Shown here one piece after another: positions 33,280 through 42,926 of a stretch of DNA of 64,000 bases. Origin of the DNA: Pseudomonas mediterranea CFBP 5447 (GTDB lineage: Bacteria > Pseudomonadota > Gammaproteobacteria > Pseudomonadales > Pseudomonadaceae); assembly GCF_000774145.1 (NCBI RefSeq), contig NZ_KN322987.1, positions 1,695,584-1,759,583 on the forward strand, given 5' to 3'. Made by a program: the position numbers and the translations under genes. The notes below the pieces were generated by a model, which saw only the letters and a program-made list of their open reading frames with translations, had not been told where the DNA came from and did no database searches. Position 1 is the stretch's first letter, and the number at the start of each line of letters is the position of its first letter.

Positions 33280-34407
33280 TCATTTGCTTTCCGCCTGTTT
33301 GAGTTCCAGCACTTCTTTCGGCGTAACCATGTCGCCCTTGTTGTTGCCCCAGGCGTTACGTTCATAGGTCACGACGGCGGCGATATCGACTTCCGACAAT
33401 TGCTTGCCGAACGCGGCCATGGCGGTGCCCGGTTTGCCGTGGAAGACAATGCTCAGGTGATCGGCCTTCGGCCCGGTGGCGATCTTCGAGCCCTTGAGCG
33501 CCGGGAACATCGGTGGCAGGCCCTGGCCTTCGGCCTGGTGACAGGCCACGCAAGTGGTGTGGTAGATCTTGTCGCCACGTTCCTTGAGTTCTTCCAGGGT
33601 CCATTCCTTGCTGGTCAGCTCTTTGAGCTGCGCGGCTTCGGCCTTGCGTTCGCCCAGCCATTTCTCGTAGTCGGGCTTGCTCTTGACCTCGACCACGATC
33701 GGCATGAAGCCGTGGTCCTTGCCGCACAGCTCGGCGCACTGGCCGCGATACAGGCCGGGCTTGTCGACCCGGGTCCAGGCCTCGTTGACGAAGCCGGGAA
33801 TGGCATCGCGCTTGACCGCGAAGGCCGGTACCCACCAGGAGTGGATCACGTCGGCGGAGGTCACCAAAAAGCGCACCTTGGCGTCGACCGGCAGTACCAG
33901 CGGCTTGTCGACTTCCAGCAGGTAATGTTCGCCCTTGGCGCTCTGGTTATGGATCTGTTCGGTGGGCGTGGCCAGGTTGCTGAAGAACTCGACGTCCTGG
34001 CCCAGGTATTTGTAGTGCCACTTCCACTGGTAGCCGGTGATCTGGATATCGATGTCCGACTCACTGGAGTCGTACATCTTGATCAGGGTCGCGGTGGCGG
34101 GAATCGCCATGGCCACCAGGATCAGGAAGGGCACGATGGTCCAGAGGATCTCGACGCGGGTGTTTTCGTGGAAGTGCGCCGCGTTCTGGCCGGTGGAGCG
34201 GCGGTGCATCATCATCGACCAGAACATGGCGCCGAAGACGATGAGGCCGATCACTACACAGATCCAGAAGATGGTCATGTGCAGGTCGAATACTGCATTG
34301 CTGATCTGTGTCGCTCCAGGCGCCATATTCACAGTCCAGGCGGCTTGCGCCTGGCTGAAAATCGAACACAACAGGAGGCCCATCCAAACATGTGGATGTC
34401 GCGTCAT
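33280..34407 (-). CDS. coxB: Cytochrome c oxidase subunit II with fused cytochrome c
   Basis: This 375-residue protein has a signal peptide (MGLLLCSIFSQAQA), two transmembrane helices (about 40-62 and 88-108) and a CuA cupredoxin domain with GQCAELCGKDHGFMPIVVEV (paired Cys, His, Met). A C-terminal class I cytochrome c domain is fused (CVACHQAEGQG haem site), so the enzyme is of the caa3-like form. It is the first gene of the oxidase operon. Confidence 0.96.
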   Translation of the reverse strand: MTRHPHVWMGLLLCSIFSQAQAAWTVNMAPGATQISNAVFDLHMTIFWICVVIGLIVFGAMFWSMMMHRRSTGQNAAHFHENTRVEILWTIVPFLILVAMAIPATATLIKMYDSSESDIDIQITGYQWKWHYKYLGQDVEFFSNLATPTEQIHNQSAKGEHYLLEVDKPLVLPVDAKVRFLVTSADVIHSWWVPAFAVKRDAIPGFVNEAWTRVDKPGLYRGQCAELCGKDHGFMPIVVEVKSKPDYEKWLGERKAEAAQLKELTSKEWTLEELKERGDKIYHTTCVACHQAEGQGLPPMFPALKGSKIATGPKADHLSIVFHGKPGTAMAAFGKQLSEVDIAAVVTYERNAWGNNKGDMVTPKEVLELKQAESK

Positions 34408-34780
34408 TGCGGGTTCCCCTTATCGTTCTTGTTATCCCGTAGGCATAAAGCCTGCGGCAAGGAGAGCGGCTACATCAGACTACGAACTCGAACCGCCGTG
34501 CCTTGCTGCCGTACATCGGGTTCATCAGCTAACTCCATTCAGAACCGAGTATAGACAGCGACTGCAACCTCGCAACGCGATGGCGTAAATCGTTTGAAAC
34601 AGACAGCACTTGCGCTGGAGGCCGCGAATGGAGAAGGATGCGAAACCAGATGATGGCAAACCGATATAACAGCGATGCATCAAGGAAGAGGCAGTTATGA
34701 CAAATAGGTCTTAGGCGTGTTTATTCGCCAGCTAAGTTATGTCTTCCCTATTTCATTGCCTTTGTTTTCCTGGAGTTGTC
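34408..34780. other. Control region upstream of coxB
   Basis: This 373-base spacer separates coxB (minus) from the gene at 34781 (plus) and should hold both promoters. The part around 34590-34780 is AT-richer than its surroundings. No coding frame, REP or clear operator palindrome was recognised. Confidence 0.5.
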
Positions 34781-35431
34781 ATGAACACCGCCGCATTGCG
34801 CGAGCAGATCCAAAAAGCCCAACAACACGAAGCCGAGACTGGCCAGTTGGCCCGTCAGTTGGAAAGCCAGTTACCGCACCTGCACCGGGCTATCCAATTG
34901 CCAGAGACGAACGCCAGCGACGTCCTGGCGCGGTTTGTCGCCGCCTACATCGATGAAGTCCCCGACCTGCTGGACGCCGCCAACGAGGTCGCCAAGGAGG
35001 CGGGCATCGAGCCGCAAATCAAACCGGTGCTGAAAATCGCCGAACAGTATTTCCTCCAGCCGCCAACGATCATGGCCGGCCATGTCGGGCTCGACAGCCT
35101 GCTGGACGAGGCTTACCTGGCCCATCGATTCGTCGAAGAGGTCAATGACCTGTACATCAAGCATTTCGGCCAGCCATTGATCCCTCTGGACATGACGGTC
35201 GCCAATCTGATTGCCCACCAGTTGATCGGCGAAGCCTTTGCCAACCAGCTCGATGAAGTGGTGCATCACGCCTTCGATGAGATGCTCAACGACGAGACGT
35301 TTGCCCTGGAGTCGGTGGAAACTTACCGCGAGAAACTCAGCAGCCCGCACACCGGCGCCGCCTGGAAGCGCTGGCCGTGCATGTCGCGGCGCTTGGGTGT
35401 GGGGTTGGAGCTGGATCAGCCGGCGGCTTGA
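34781..35431 (+). CDS. Conserved hypothetical cytosolic protein
   Basis: This 216-residue protein begins MNTAALREQIQKAQQHEAET after TGGAG. It appears all-helical with a coiled-coil-like N-terminus and no signal or membrane helix (ARFVAAYIDEVPDLLDAANE; HRFVEEVNDLYIKHFGQPLI; HQLIGEAFANQLDEVVHHAF). No catalytic motif is seen. It is followed directly by a BIME. Function unknown. Confidence 0.75.
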   Translation: MNTAALREQIQKAQQHEAETGQLARQLESQLPHLHRAIQLPETNASDVLARFVAAYIDEVPDLLDAANEVAKEAGIEPQIKPVLKIAEQYFLQPPTIMAGHVGLDSLLDEAYLAHRFVEEVNDLYIKHFGQPLIPLDMTVANLIAHQLIGEAFANQLDEVVHHAFDEMLNDETFALESVETYREKLSSPHTGAAWKRWPCMSRRLGVGLELDQPAA

Positions 35432-35456
35432 TCCAAAGCTGAATTCACCAAACCCT

Positions 35457-35546
35457 TGTGGGAGCGAGCCTGCTCGCGATAGCGGTCTATCGGCTGACTA
35501 AAAAGTTGTCTGATATACCGCCATCGCGAGCAGGCTCGCTCCCACA
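35457..35546. repeat. BIME
   Basis: Inverted REP arms (TGTGGGAGCGAGCCTGCTCG and its complement) around a 44-base spacer. The spacer itself contains GCGGTCTATCGG, closely repeated in the BIME at 36244. Confidence 0.9.
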
Positions 35547-35573
35547 TTTGCTCGTCAGGATGCCCCTCCGCCT

Positions 35574-36116
35574 TCAAGCCTTGAAATCTCTCATCGAGGC
35601 AAAGGAATTCGCGATCTTTCGATGGATCAAGTGATCGTCCAGATCCGTGTCGCCATCGCTGTCGGCGTCGGTGGCGTTGACGACTTCTCGATAGAGTCCT
35701 TTGTTGTAGCCAGTGACCGTCACGACTGAATCGGGGTCGGTCATGTCGGAATCTTTCTTGTAGAGACCGATATTGACGTCGGGCAGTGCAGCGTTCTGGC
35801 TATTGCTGGCAAACGAAACCATGATGCATTTGTACAGCCGCTTCTCGTCCATGCTACTCAACGTGACCATGGCGCTGGCCAGGTCGGCGGCAAGGGTGTA
35901 GTAGGACGCGTCATCTTCATCGATGTCGTCATCGCCTTCGACATCGTCCACACCTTCGGCGGTTTCATATAGGCCGGTGATGGAATTGGCATAGACCGTG
36001 ACGACGAGATCGGGTTTGAGCCCAGGCTTATACCCGTTGTTGTAGCGAGAGATGATGGCTTCTGGAACACCATCTTCATTAGAGTCGTTGAACTCGTATA
36101 CCAGTGCATAGTTCAT
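35574..36116 (-). CDS. Hypothetical protein with EF-hand-like calcium loops
   Basis: This 180-residue protein begins MNYALVYEFNDSNEDGVPEA (ATG 36116, GGAG 6 bases before). It has three Asp-rich loops: DSNEDGVPEA near 10, DDVEGDDDIDEDDA near 60, and DADSDGDTDLDDH near 155, the last a good DxDxDG EF-hand/dockerin match. It lacks a signal peptide. Repeating GLYxxx blocks (ITGLYETA, NIGLYKKD, NKGLYREV) suggest an internally repeated fold. It is boxed between two BIMEs, so it may be a mobile or variable gene. Calcium binding is inferred. Confidence 0.6.
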   Translation of the reverse strand: MNYALVYEFNDSNEDGVPEAIISRYNNGYKPGLKPDLVVTVYANSITGLYETAEGVDDVEGDDDIDEDDASYYTLAADLASAMVTLSSMDEKRLYKCIMVSFASNSQNAALPDVNIGLYKKDSDMTDPDSVVTVTGYNKGLYREVVNATDADSDGDTDLDDHLIHRKIANSFASMRDFKA

Positions 36117-36243
36117 GGAATGCTCCATGGGGAGATAGAAAAGATACCTCCTCTACAAACTAAGGCTCGCTCAACGAATGCGTCTACTGTCATAGCTGAC
36201 AGGTGTACGTGGGTACACCCGCTTCAAATGCCAACACAAAACC

Positions 36244-36333
36244 GGTGGGAGCGAGCCTGCTCGCGATAGCGGTCTATCAGCTGACAAAAATGTTGGCTGA
36301 TACACCGCCTTCGCGAGCAGGCTCGCTCCCACA
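36244..36333. repeat. BIME
   Basis: Inverted REP arms of the GTGGGAGCGAGCCTGCTCGC class with a spacer starting GATAGCGGTCTATC. It lies between the EF-hand-like gene and the SulP gene. Confidence 0.9.
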
Positions 36334-36346
36334 TCAATCGGGGATA

Positions 36347-37876
36347 TCAGGCAGAGGCTGCGCCAATCCCGGCGGTTGTCCGCAACCGTCCCTCCAACCG
36401 GCGCTTGAGCCCGCGGGATTCGATCAGCAGCTTCGATCCCTTGCTGGCGTTTGCCCGGCCCCACTCTTCCAACAACTCCAGGCACGAGTGGTCGATGTAG
36501 CTCAGGTTGTTGAGCGGCACATGCACCGTCACGCCCTGGGGGATGGTGCCCAGCACCTGGGTCAGCGCCGGCACCTTGAGGAAGGTCGCCGCACCGACCA
36601 GGCGCAGCTCCATCTCACCTTCCTGGGGAAGATCGACCAGGCTGATCTTCAGTCGCGAGGCTTTCCAGGCCAGTTTTGCCAGGGTCAGGCCGAAGCCGAT
36701 CAGCACGCCGGTCAACAGGTCGGTGAAGATGATCGCCAACGCCGTCGCGGCATAGGTGAACATCGGCATCCGGCCATAACGGCCCAGGCCACGAAACGCC
36801 TTGAGGTCCACCAGTTTGAAGCCGGTATAGACCAGCACGCCCGCCAGACTCGCCACCGGAATGCTTTGCAGCACACTGGACAGCAGCAGGACAAAGAGCA
36901 GCAACCACAGGCCATGGAAAATCGTCGACATCCGCGTAGTGGCGCCGGCTTGGACGTTGGCCGAGCTGCGTACGATCACCCCGGTCATCGGCAAGGCACC
37001 GAGCAGGCCGCAGAGCATGTTGCCGATGCCTTGGGCGGACAGTTCGCGGTCGAAGTCCGCCCGCTCGCCGCTGTGCATGCGGTCCACGGCGGCCGCCGAC
37101 AGCAGGGTTTCGGCGCTGGCGATGAACGCGACCGTCAAGGCGGCGACCAGCAACATGGGATCAGCCAGGTTCATCAGGTCTGCGGGGCGCAGCCAATCGA
37201 TGGCTTCGGCGAGGTTGTCCGGCACTTCGACACGCTTGACCTGCAGGGCCAGCACGAGGCTGGCAACGGTGGCCAGGCCTACGCCGAGCAAGGCGCCGGG
37301 TATGAAGCGCAGACCATGAGGGCGAAACTTTTCCCACAGCCACATCACTGCAATCGTCGACAGGCCCAGCAGGCCGGCCTGCCAGCCGAACGACGGCAAG
37401 GCCTGGGCGACTGCGCCGGGGAACGCCGTCAGGTTATCCAGCCCCGACGGCTTGGGCGCCGCATCGAGCATCACATGAACCTGGGACAGCACGATCAATA
37501 CGCCGATACCCGCCAGCATCCCATAGACCACAGCAGGTGCGGTGACCCGGAACCAGCAGCCCAGGCGAAAACGCCCGGCCAGCAATTGCAGGAACCCGGC
37601 CAGCAACAGGATCGGCCCGAGCATGCCTACGCCATGTTGGCGCACCAGTTCGAAAACCAGTACCGCCAACCCGGCGGCCGGACCGCTGACTTGCAACTTC
37701 GAGCCGGCGAAAAAGCCCACGATCAGGCCACCGACGATACCGGTGATCAGGCCCTTGGCGGGCGGCAGGCCGGACGCAATGGCGATGCCCATACACAAGG
37801 GCAGCGCCACCAGAAACACAACCACCGAAGCCAGCAGCTCCCGTGGCAGAACAGCTTTCAATTGAGCAGCACGCAT
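36347..37876 (-). CDS. SulP family inorganic anion transporter
   Basis: This 509-residue inner-membrane transporter begins MRAAQLKAVLPRELLASVVV and has about 10-12 helices, including GLPPAKGLITGIVGGLIVGF. A C-terminal STAS-like domain follows (PLNNLSYIDHSCLELLEEWG). SulP carriers beside a beta-carbonic anhydrase are typically Na+-bicarbonate or sulfate transporters; the gene just upstream here is a carbonic anhydrase, which favours bicarbonate/anion uptake. Substrate is inferred. Confidence 0.9.
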   Translation of the reverse strand: MRAAQLKAVLPRELLASVVVFLVALPLCMGIAIASGLPPAKGLITGIVGGLIVGFFAGSKLQVSGPAAGLAVLVFELVRQHGVGMLGPILLLAGFLQLLAGRFRLGCWFRVTAPAVVYGMLAGIGVLIVLSQVHVMLDAAPKPSGLDNLTAFPGAVAQALPSFGWQAGLLGLSTIAVMWLWEKFRPHGLRFIPGALLGVGLATVASLVLALQVKRVEVPDNLAEAIDWLRPADLMNLADPMLLVAALTVAFIASAETLLSAAAVDRMHSGERADFDRELSAQGIGNMLCGLLGALPMTGVIVRSSANVQAGATTRMSTIFHGLWLLLFVLLLSSVLQSIPVASLAGVLVYTGFKLVDLKAFRGLGRYGRMPMFTYAATALAIIFTDLLTGVLIGFGLTLAKLAWKASRLKISLVDLPQEGEMELRLVGAATFLKVPALTQVLGTIPQGVTVHVPLNNLSYIDHSCLELLEEWGRANASKGSKLLIESRGLKRRLEGRLRTTAGIGAASA

Positions 37877-37968
37877 GGTGACTCTCCCGAAGATTCTTCA
37901 GGCATGGCAAGGCCCGCCCGCTCGAAGAGCAGGAAGGCTTGACCACGCAAGGATTTATTTAGGAGCGA

Positions 37969-38700
37969 TTAGAAGCGCGCTTTGGGCGTCGCGACCGGGA
38001 TCGGATGGCTGCCATCGAGCGGCAGGAAACGACCCTGATCCGCATCGAAGGCTTTGATCTCGCTGGTCTCGATGTTGTACACCCAGCCATGGATGAACAA
38101 CTGGCCGCTGGCCATGCGCGAGGCCACCGAAGGGTGCGTTCGCAGATGCTGCAACTGCGCGATCACGTTTTCTTCGGTGAGGACGGGCATGGTCTGTTTT
38201 TCGTCGCCGCATGGGCAGTTGTCGTGGACCATGGTCTTGGCCACTTCGGCGTGGCGCAGCCAGGCCTTGACCGTGGGCATTCTTTCCAGGGTTTCGGGAT
38301 TGAGCACCGCACGCATGGCGCCGCAATCGGAATGGCCACACACAATGATGTGCTGCACCCCCAGGGCCAGCACGGCATATTCGATGGCGGTGGAGACGCC
38401 GCCGTTCATTTGTCCATAAGGCGGAACGACGTTGCCGACGTTGCGGGTCACGAACAAGTCGCCTGGGGAGCTGTGGGTGATCAGCTCGGGCACGATGCGC
38501 GAATCGGCGCAGGTGATGAACATCGCCCGGGGCGATTGGGCGGTGGCGAGTTTCTTGAAGAGTTCTTCCTGCTGCGGGAAGACTTCGTGATGGAAATGCA
38601 AAAAGCCGTCAACAATATGCTGCAGCGCTGCATCGGCGCTTTCCGCCTCGGGTTGGGCTGAAGCCGACGCAGCCAACGGCTGTTTATCCTTGTCACTCAT
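37969..38700 (-). CDS. Beta-carbonic anhydrase
   Basis: This 243-residue enzyme interconverts CO2 and bicarbonate. Zinc ligands are the Cys of FITCADSRIVPE (with its Asp-Arg dyad) and the His and Cys of VCGHSDCGAMRAVL. A 35-residue Ala-rich N-terminal extension precedes the fold. The SulP gene follows 92 bases downstream on the same strand, so the two likely work together in bicarbonate supply. Confidence 0.93.
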   Translation of the reverse strand: MSDKDKQPLAASASAQPEAESADAALQHIVDGFLHFHHEVFPQQEELFKKLATAQSPRAMFITCADSRIVPELITHSSPGDLFVTRNVGNVVPPYGQMNGGVSTAIEYAVLALGVQHIIVCGHSDCGAMRAVLNPETLERMPTVKAWLRHAEVAKTMVHDNCPCGDEKQTMPVLTEENVIAQLQHLRTHPSVASRMASGQLFIHGWVYNIETSEIKAFDADQGRFLPLDGSHPIPVATPKARF

Positions 38701-38894
38701 GATTCATCCTCATAACGCCAGTGGCTGGTTAAAAAACGTCCAGGTCGAAGGGTTCGACCCGTCAGTCACTCGATGAACAAGGTAGCGATCGAAACTTAAC
38801 TCAAACTGAATCGAAGGCTCTAGGACAATGATTTCGGGCATGACCTAAAGTGCAGGTGCCTTCCTGTCCGGCCTGTGTTGCCGGGCAACTTCAG

Positions 38895-39953
38895 TCAAAT
38901 CAACGACATCTGCCGGCCCGGCGGACAAAAGGCCTCGCAGTCGAGATTGTAACCTTCGCGCCGGTCGAGACCCAAGCGCTTGATCGCCTTGGCGAAGCGC
39001 TGGGCCAGCAGGTCGGCAAAGGGGCCTTCGCCGCGCATGCGTTTGCCGAACTGGCTGTCGTACAGCTCGCCGCCACGGCTCTGGCGGACCAGGCTCAACA
39101 CATGGGCGGCGCGCTGCGGGTAATGGGCCTGCAACCATTCCTCGAACAGCGGCGCGACCTCCAGCGGCAAACGCAGCATGATGTAAGAGGCACTCTGGGC
39201 ACCGGCGGCATGGGCTTCGTTCAGCAGGCTTTCGATTTCGCTGTCGTTGATCATCGGAATCATCGGCGCACACAACACCCCCACGGGAATGCCTGCCTCC
39301 CGCATCACCCGGATCGCTCGCAGTCGCGCCTTGGGCGCCGCCGCTCGGGGTTCGAGGATGCGCTTGAGCTCATCGTCCAGGGTGGTGAGGCTGATCATCA
39401 CTGCCACCAGTCGCTGCCGGGCCAGCTCGGTGAGCAGGTCCAGGTCCCGCAGGATCAGCGAGCCCTTGGTCACGATGGTTACCGGATGACGATAGCGCAG
39501 CAGTACCTCCAGGATCCGGCGGGTGATGCGCTGTTCGCGCTCGATGGGTTGGTAAGGATCGGTATTGGAGCCCAGGTTGATCGGCGCGCATTGATAGCCG
39601 CGCTTGGAGAGCTGCTCCTCCAGCACGTCGGCGGCGTTGCTCTTGGCAATCAGCCTGGTTTCGAAATCCAGCCCCGGCGACATGTCCCAATACGCATGGC
39701 TGGGCCTTGCATAGCAGTAGATACAGCCGTGTTCACAGCCCCGGTAAGGATTGATCGAGCGATCGAAAGGGATATCCGGCGAGGTGTTGCGAGTGATGAT
39801 GGTCTTCGCCGTTTCGAAGCGCACTTCGGTGCCTTGGGTCAGGGGGACTTCCTGGTACCAGCCGTCATCCTCGACCACCGAACGACTTGGGGCGAAGCGG
39901 TTGTGCGGGTTGGCAGCGGTGCCACGGCCGCGAGGCGGAAGGGTGACTGACAT
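38895..39953 (-). CDS. PA0069-like radical SAM protein
   Basis: This 352-residue protein carries the 4Fe-4S motif CEHGCIYCYARPSH (CxxxCxxC) near residue 73, preceded by INPYRG. It resembles the Pseudomonas PA0069 family, distant from spore photoproduct lyase (SplB). The rest fits a partial TIM barrel (VTIVTKGSLILRDLDLL; GVLCAPMIPMINDSEIE) with further Cys-containing tail. Substrate and reaction are unknown; nucleic-acid repair is only suggested by the family link. Confidence 0.88.
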   Translation of the reverse strand: MSVTLPPRGRGTAANPHNRFAPSRSVVEDDGWYQEVPLTQGTEVRFETAKTIITRNTSPDIPFDRSINPYRGCEHGCIYCYARPSHAYWDMSPGLDFETRLIAKSNAADVLEEQLSKRGYQCAPINLGSNTDPYQPIEREQRITRRILEVLLRYRHPVTIVTKGSLILRDLDLLTELARQRLVAVMISLTTLDDELKRILEPRAAAPKARLRAIRVMREAGIPVGVLCAPMIPMINDSEIESLLNEAHAAGAQSASYIMLRLPLEVAPLFEEWLQAHYPQRAAHVLSLVRQSRGGELYDSQFGKRMRGEGPFADLLAQRFAKAIKRLGLDRREGYNLDCEAFCPPGRQMSLI

Positions 39954-40150
39954 GGGGAATACTCCGATGCTGTATGTGCATACAGTATCGCCTGTCTTCG
40001 GATTGGACCAGTGCCATTCAGCGCCTGAGCGAAGGTTGGCCCATTGGCGGATCGCAATTCACAACACTTTGACGTCCTTGTTACAGGTTTTTTACCGGGA
40101 CGGGCCGAAACTGCTCCACCTCGAATTCCCTTGTTTCCGGTCATCCGTGC

Positions 40151-40831
40151 ATGTTCAAGCTCCGCTCCCGTTCTCTGTGTTGCCTGGCTTTGCTGATGGG
40201 GCTGGCGGGGTCCTACGCCCAGGCCGCTGATGTCGTACAGACGAGGCCCGCCGAGTGGGCGCAGCCGGTGGAAAAGGATTACAACCTCTACCAGATGTCA
40301 CCCACTCTCTACCGCAGCTCCCTGCCGGATGGTGGAGCCCTGCCCCTGCTGACGAAGCTCAGGATCGGCACGGTCATTACGTTCCTGCCGGAATCGGATG
40401 CGCGCTGGCTCTCCACCCCCGGCATCGAGCAGGTACGCTTGCCTTATCGCACCAATCATGTCGACGACAGCGACATCCTCCGGGCCTTGCGTGCCGTCCA
40501 GGCCGCCGAAGCCAAGGGGCCCGTGCTGATGCACTGCAAACACGGTTCTGATCGCACCGGGCTGGTGGCGGCGATGTACAGGGTGGTGGTTCAGGGCTGG
40601 AGCAAAGAGGACGCGCTGAACGAAATGACCGAAGGCGGTTTCGGTGACAGCCATCACTTCAAGGATGGGGTTCGTTACATGATGCAGGCCGATGTGGACA
40701 AACTCCGCCTTGCTTTGGCGAACGGCGAATGCAGCACCAGCGTGTTCGCCCTCTGTTCCTTGAAGAGCTGGGTCAATTCGACCACCACAGCCCATCACCT
40801 CGAGCCGCAGCTCACCCCACCCGAGCGCTGA
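40151..40831 (+). CDS. Exported dual-specificity/tyrosine phosphatase-like protein
   Basis: This 226-residue protein has a signal peptide (LCCLALLMGLAGSYAQA) and a phosphatase P-loop HCKHGSDRTGLVAA (Cys/Arg intact) near residue 133, with NLYQMSPTLYRSSLP in the N-terminal region as in periplasmic DSP-like enzymes. Its C-terminus overlaps the M3 peptidase gene by 20 bases, tail to tail. Substrate (protein or inositol-type phosphate) is not known. Confidence 0.85.
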   Translation: MFKLRSRSLCCLALLMGLAGSYAQAADVVQTRPAEWAQPVEKDYNLYQMSPTLYRSSLPDGGALPLLTKLRIGTVITFLPESDARWLSTPGIEQVRLPYRTNHVDDSDILRALRAVQAAEAKGPVLMHCKHGSDRTGLVAAMYRVVVQGWSKEDALNEMTEGGFGDSHHFKDGVRYMMQADVDKLRLALANGECSTSVFALCSLKSWVNSTTTAHHLEPQLTPPER

Positions 40832-42809
40832 TCGGTGGTGCGCCCGAGAAGGCCGCGATGGAGACGGACAATGGTCGTGAGTCTCCCGGCGCGAACACGG
40901 TTTCACGCAACGCACGACCGGTTGCCGGGTTGAACAAGCCGTCGCGTTTGAATCGCTGGAACACGGTTACCGCCAACTCCTTCGACCAGACGTAGGCGTA
41001 GAGCGTCGCCCCATAGCCGGTCACCAGGTAGTCCAGGCCATTGGGCCAGCGCTCGTTCGCCGACACAGGCAGGTGCCCCACTTGTACGCTGGCCTGGTCG
41101 AATACCTGTTGGACGGTCCGCCCGTCGCCGCGGGTGCGGTGTAACTCCAAGTCGAATAATGCGCTGCGCAACAGCGTCGCGGTTTCCCAACTGGTCTGGG
41201 TTCGGGCAAAGACCAACAGTTGGGCGGCGATCTCGTCAGGCATCTTTTCTCCGGTCTGGTAGTGCTTCGACATCCGCACCAGGCATTCCTTGGAGAAGCA
41301 CCATTGTTCGAGCAGGATCCCGGCGAATTCGGCGGCATCGTGCGACAGGCCGTTAATGCCCGACAGGTCGCGATAGTCGGCGCGAGTCAGGACATGCTGC
41401 AGGCAATGACCGAACTCATGGAAAAGGATCCGCAGTTGCAGGTGATCGAGCAGGACCGGGTCTGGTCCCTCGCTGCGCGGCAGCCAGGCATGCAGCGTTG
41501 CGATGGGATGCCGAGGGCGTCCCTCGGCGGTGATATGGCGGTTTCGCAGGGTGGTGGTATTGGGGAAACCGTCTCGGTTTTCATCCGAGAACGGATCGAA
41601 GTAAATGTAGCCAATGACTGCGCCCCACTCGCTGACTTCGAACAGCCGCACGTCCGGGTGCCAGGTCGCCATATCCTGGCGCTCGACGAATTCGACGCCG
41701 AACAACTCCGTCGCCATTCGCAATAGCTGGGCGAACGTCGGTTCCAAGGCAAACCAGACACTCAGGGCTTCCCTGGAAATGCCAGCCGCCTGCTGGCGCA
41801 GTTGATTCACCAGGTAGGGATAATCCCAGGGTTGGAGGTCGCTGAAACCTTGCTGCGCGGCAAAGGCCTTGAGCTGCTCGGCGTCCTGCTCGAAGTGGCG
41901 CTGCTGTCGTTCGAGCTGTGCCCGCAGGAATGTCATGACTTCTTCGGTGGAGGCTGCCTGCTCTGGCTCGATCGCCAGTTGGGCAAAGTCCGAATAGCCC
42001 AGGGAGGTGGCGTACAGATGACGGTCATCGAGCAATTGCCTGAGTATGTCGGTGTTGTCGAACTGGCCTGCTTGTGGGCCCTGATCCGATGCGCGGGTGC
42101 TGTAGGCCTCGTACACCTGCTGGCGCAGGAGACGGTCGTCGGCGTTGTGCGTAACGATGCCAAACGTCTCATCACTGAGTGTCAGCAACCATCCCGTGCG
42201 ACCGGCTTCCCGCGCTTGGCGGGCCATCTGTCGCTTGAAGCGCAACGGCAGGCCGCTCAGTCGGGTTTCATCGTCGAACGTCATGCGCCAGGCCTGGTTG
42301 GCCATCTGCAGGTTCTCCAGGAATAACCCCTGGAGCTCCTTGATGCGCAGCTTCAACAGGCCCAGGCCCGTCGGCATGTTCTGGTGGAACTGGCGCAGGA
42401 TCTTCTCCAGGACCCGTGTGCGGTTCGGCGCGAAATGCCTGGCGATCTGGCTGTCCGCCAAGCGCTGATAGAGTTCGAACAGCGTGGGGTGTTGTTTCAG
42501 TGAGGCCTGGAAATCATGCAACCGCTCACTGCAATCCAGGGAGGCCCGCGCCCAGGCATCCCCTGTCCTGGTCGTGGTCAGAAGGTGCAACAGGTAACCG
42601 AAGCCTTCCAATCGTGTGTGGATTTCATCCATGGCCAACACGAGATCGTCCCAGGTGGGAAAGGGCGTCTGGATCTGGATGATGTGGGCCACCTGCTCGC
42701 GGCTTTCGGCAATCAGCCGGTCGAGGGCGGGTAGGAAATGTTCGGCTTGAATCTGCGAAAAAGGCGGCAGGTCATACGCCTGCAGTAGCGGATTATCGTC
42801 GTGGGGCAT
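40812..42809 (-). CDS. M3 family oligopeptidase, PrlC paralogue
   Basis: This 665-residue zinc metallopeptidase begins MPHDDNPLLQAYDLPPFSQI and has HEFGHCLQH in the active site, with the downstream Glu in the NGLSHDAAEF region. It closely follows PrlC's layout and opening (encoded by the adjacent prlC gene), but differs throughout. Two M3 enzymes next to each other suggest an old duplication with altered peptide preference. Cytosolic peptide degradation is the likely role. Confidence 0.9.
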   Translation of the reverse strand: MPHDDNPLLQAYDLPPFSQIQAEHFLPALDRLIAESREQVAHIIQIQTPFPTWDDLVLAMDEIHTRLEGFGYLLHLLTTTRTGDAWARASLDCSERLHDFQASLKQHPTLFELYQRLADSQIARHFAPNRTRVLEKILRQFHQNMPTGLGLLKLRIKELQGLFLENLQMANQAWRMTFDDETRLSGLPLRFKRQMARQAREAGRTGWLLTLSDETFGIVTHNADDRLLRQQVYEAYSTRASDQGPQAGQFDNTDILRQLLDDRHLYATSLGYSDFAQLAIEPEQAASTEEVMTFLRAQLERQQRHFEQDAEQLKAFAAQQGFSDLQPWDYPYLVNQLRQQAAGISREALSVWFALEPTFAQLLRMATELFGVEFVERQDMATWHPDVRLFEVSEWGAVIGYIYFDPFSDENRDGFPNTTTLRNRHITAEGRPRHPIATLHAWLPRSEGPDPVLLDHLQLRILFHEFGHCLQHVLTRADYRDLSGINGLSHDAAEFAGILLEQWCFSKECLVRMSKHYQTGEKMPDEIAAQLLVFARTQTSWETATLLRSALFDLELHRTRGDGRTVQQVFDQASVQVGHLPVSANERWPNGLDYLVTGYGATLYAYVWSKELAVTVFQRFKRDGLFNPATGRALRETVFAPGDSRPLSVSIAAFSGAPPISARVG

Positions 42810-42926
42810 GGAGGGCCTTCCTGTCTGTCTGGGCTGGGTGACCAGTCTGGGCAGGAAGGTGTGAAGCCTGGCGGTATATATGTATCGCTCCCGGGCCGGA
42901 CGGCCCGGAAGGTGATGCCAGAGATG

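Noticed and set aside
32013..33302. Long plus-strand open frame opposite ctaD
   Set aside because: Its translation is rich in His, Arg, Gly and Gln with no family features and it lies exactly opposite a well-supported oxidase gene. It is a shadow caused by high third-position GC.
36203..37942. 579-codon plus-strand frame over the SulP gene
   Set aside because: It begins inside a BIME and is Gln/Arg-rich noise opposite a clear transporter.
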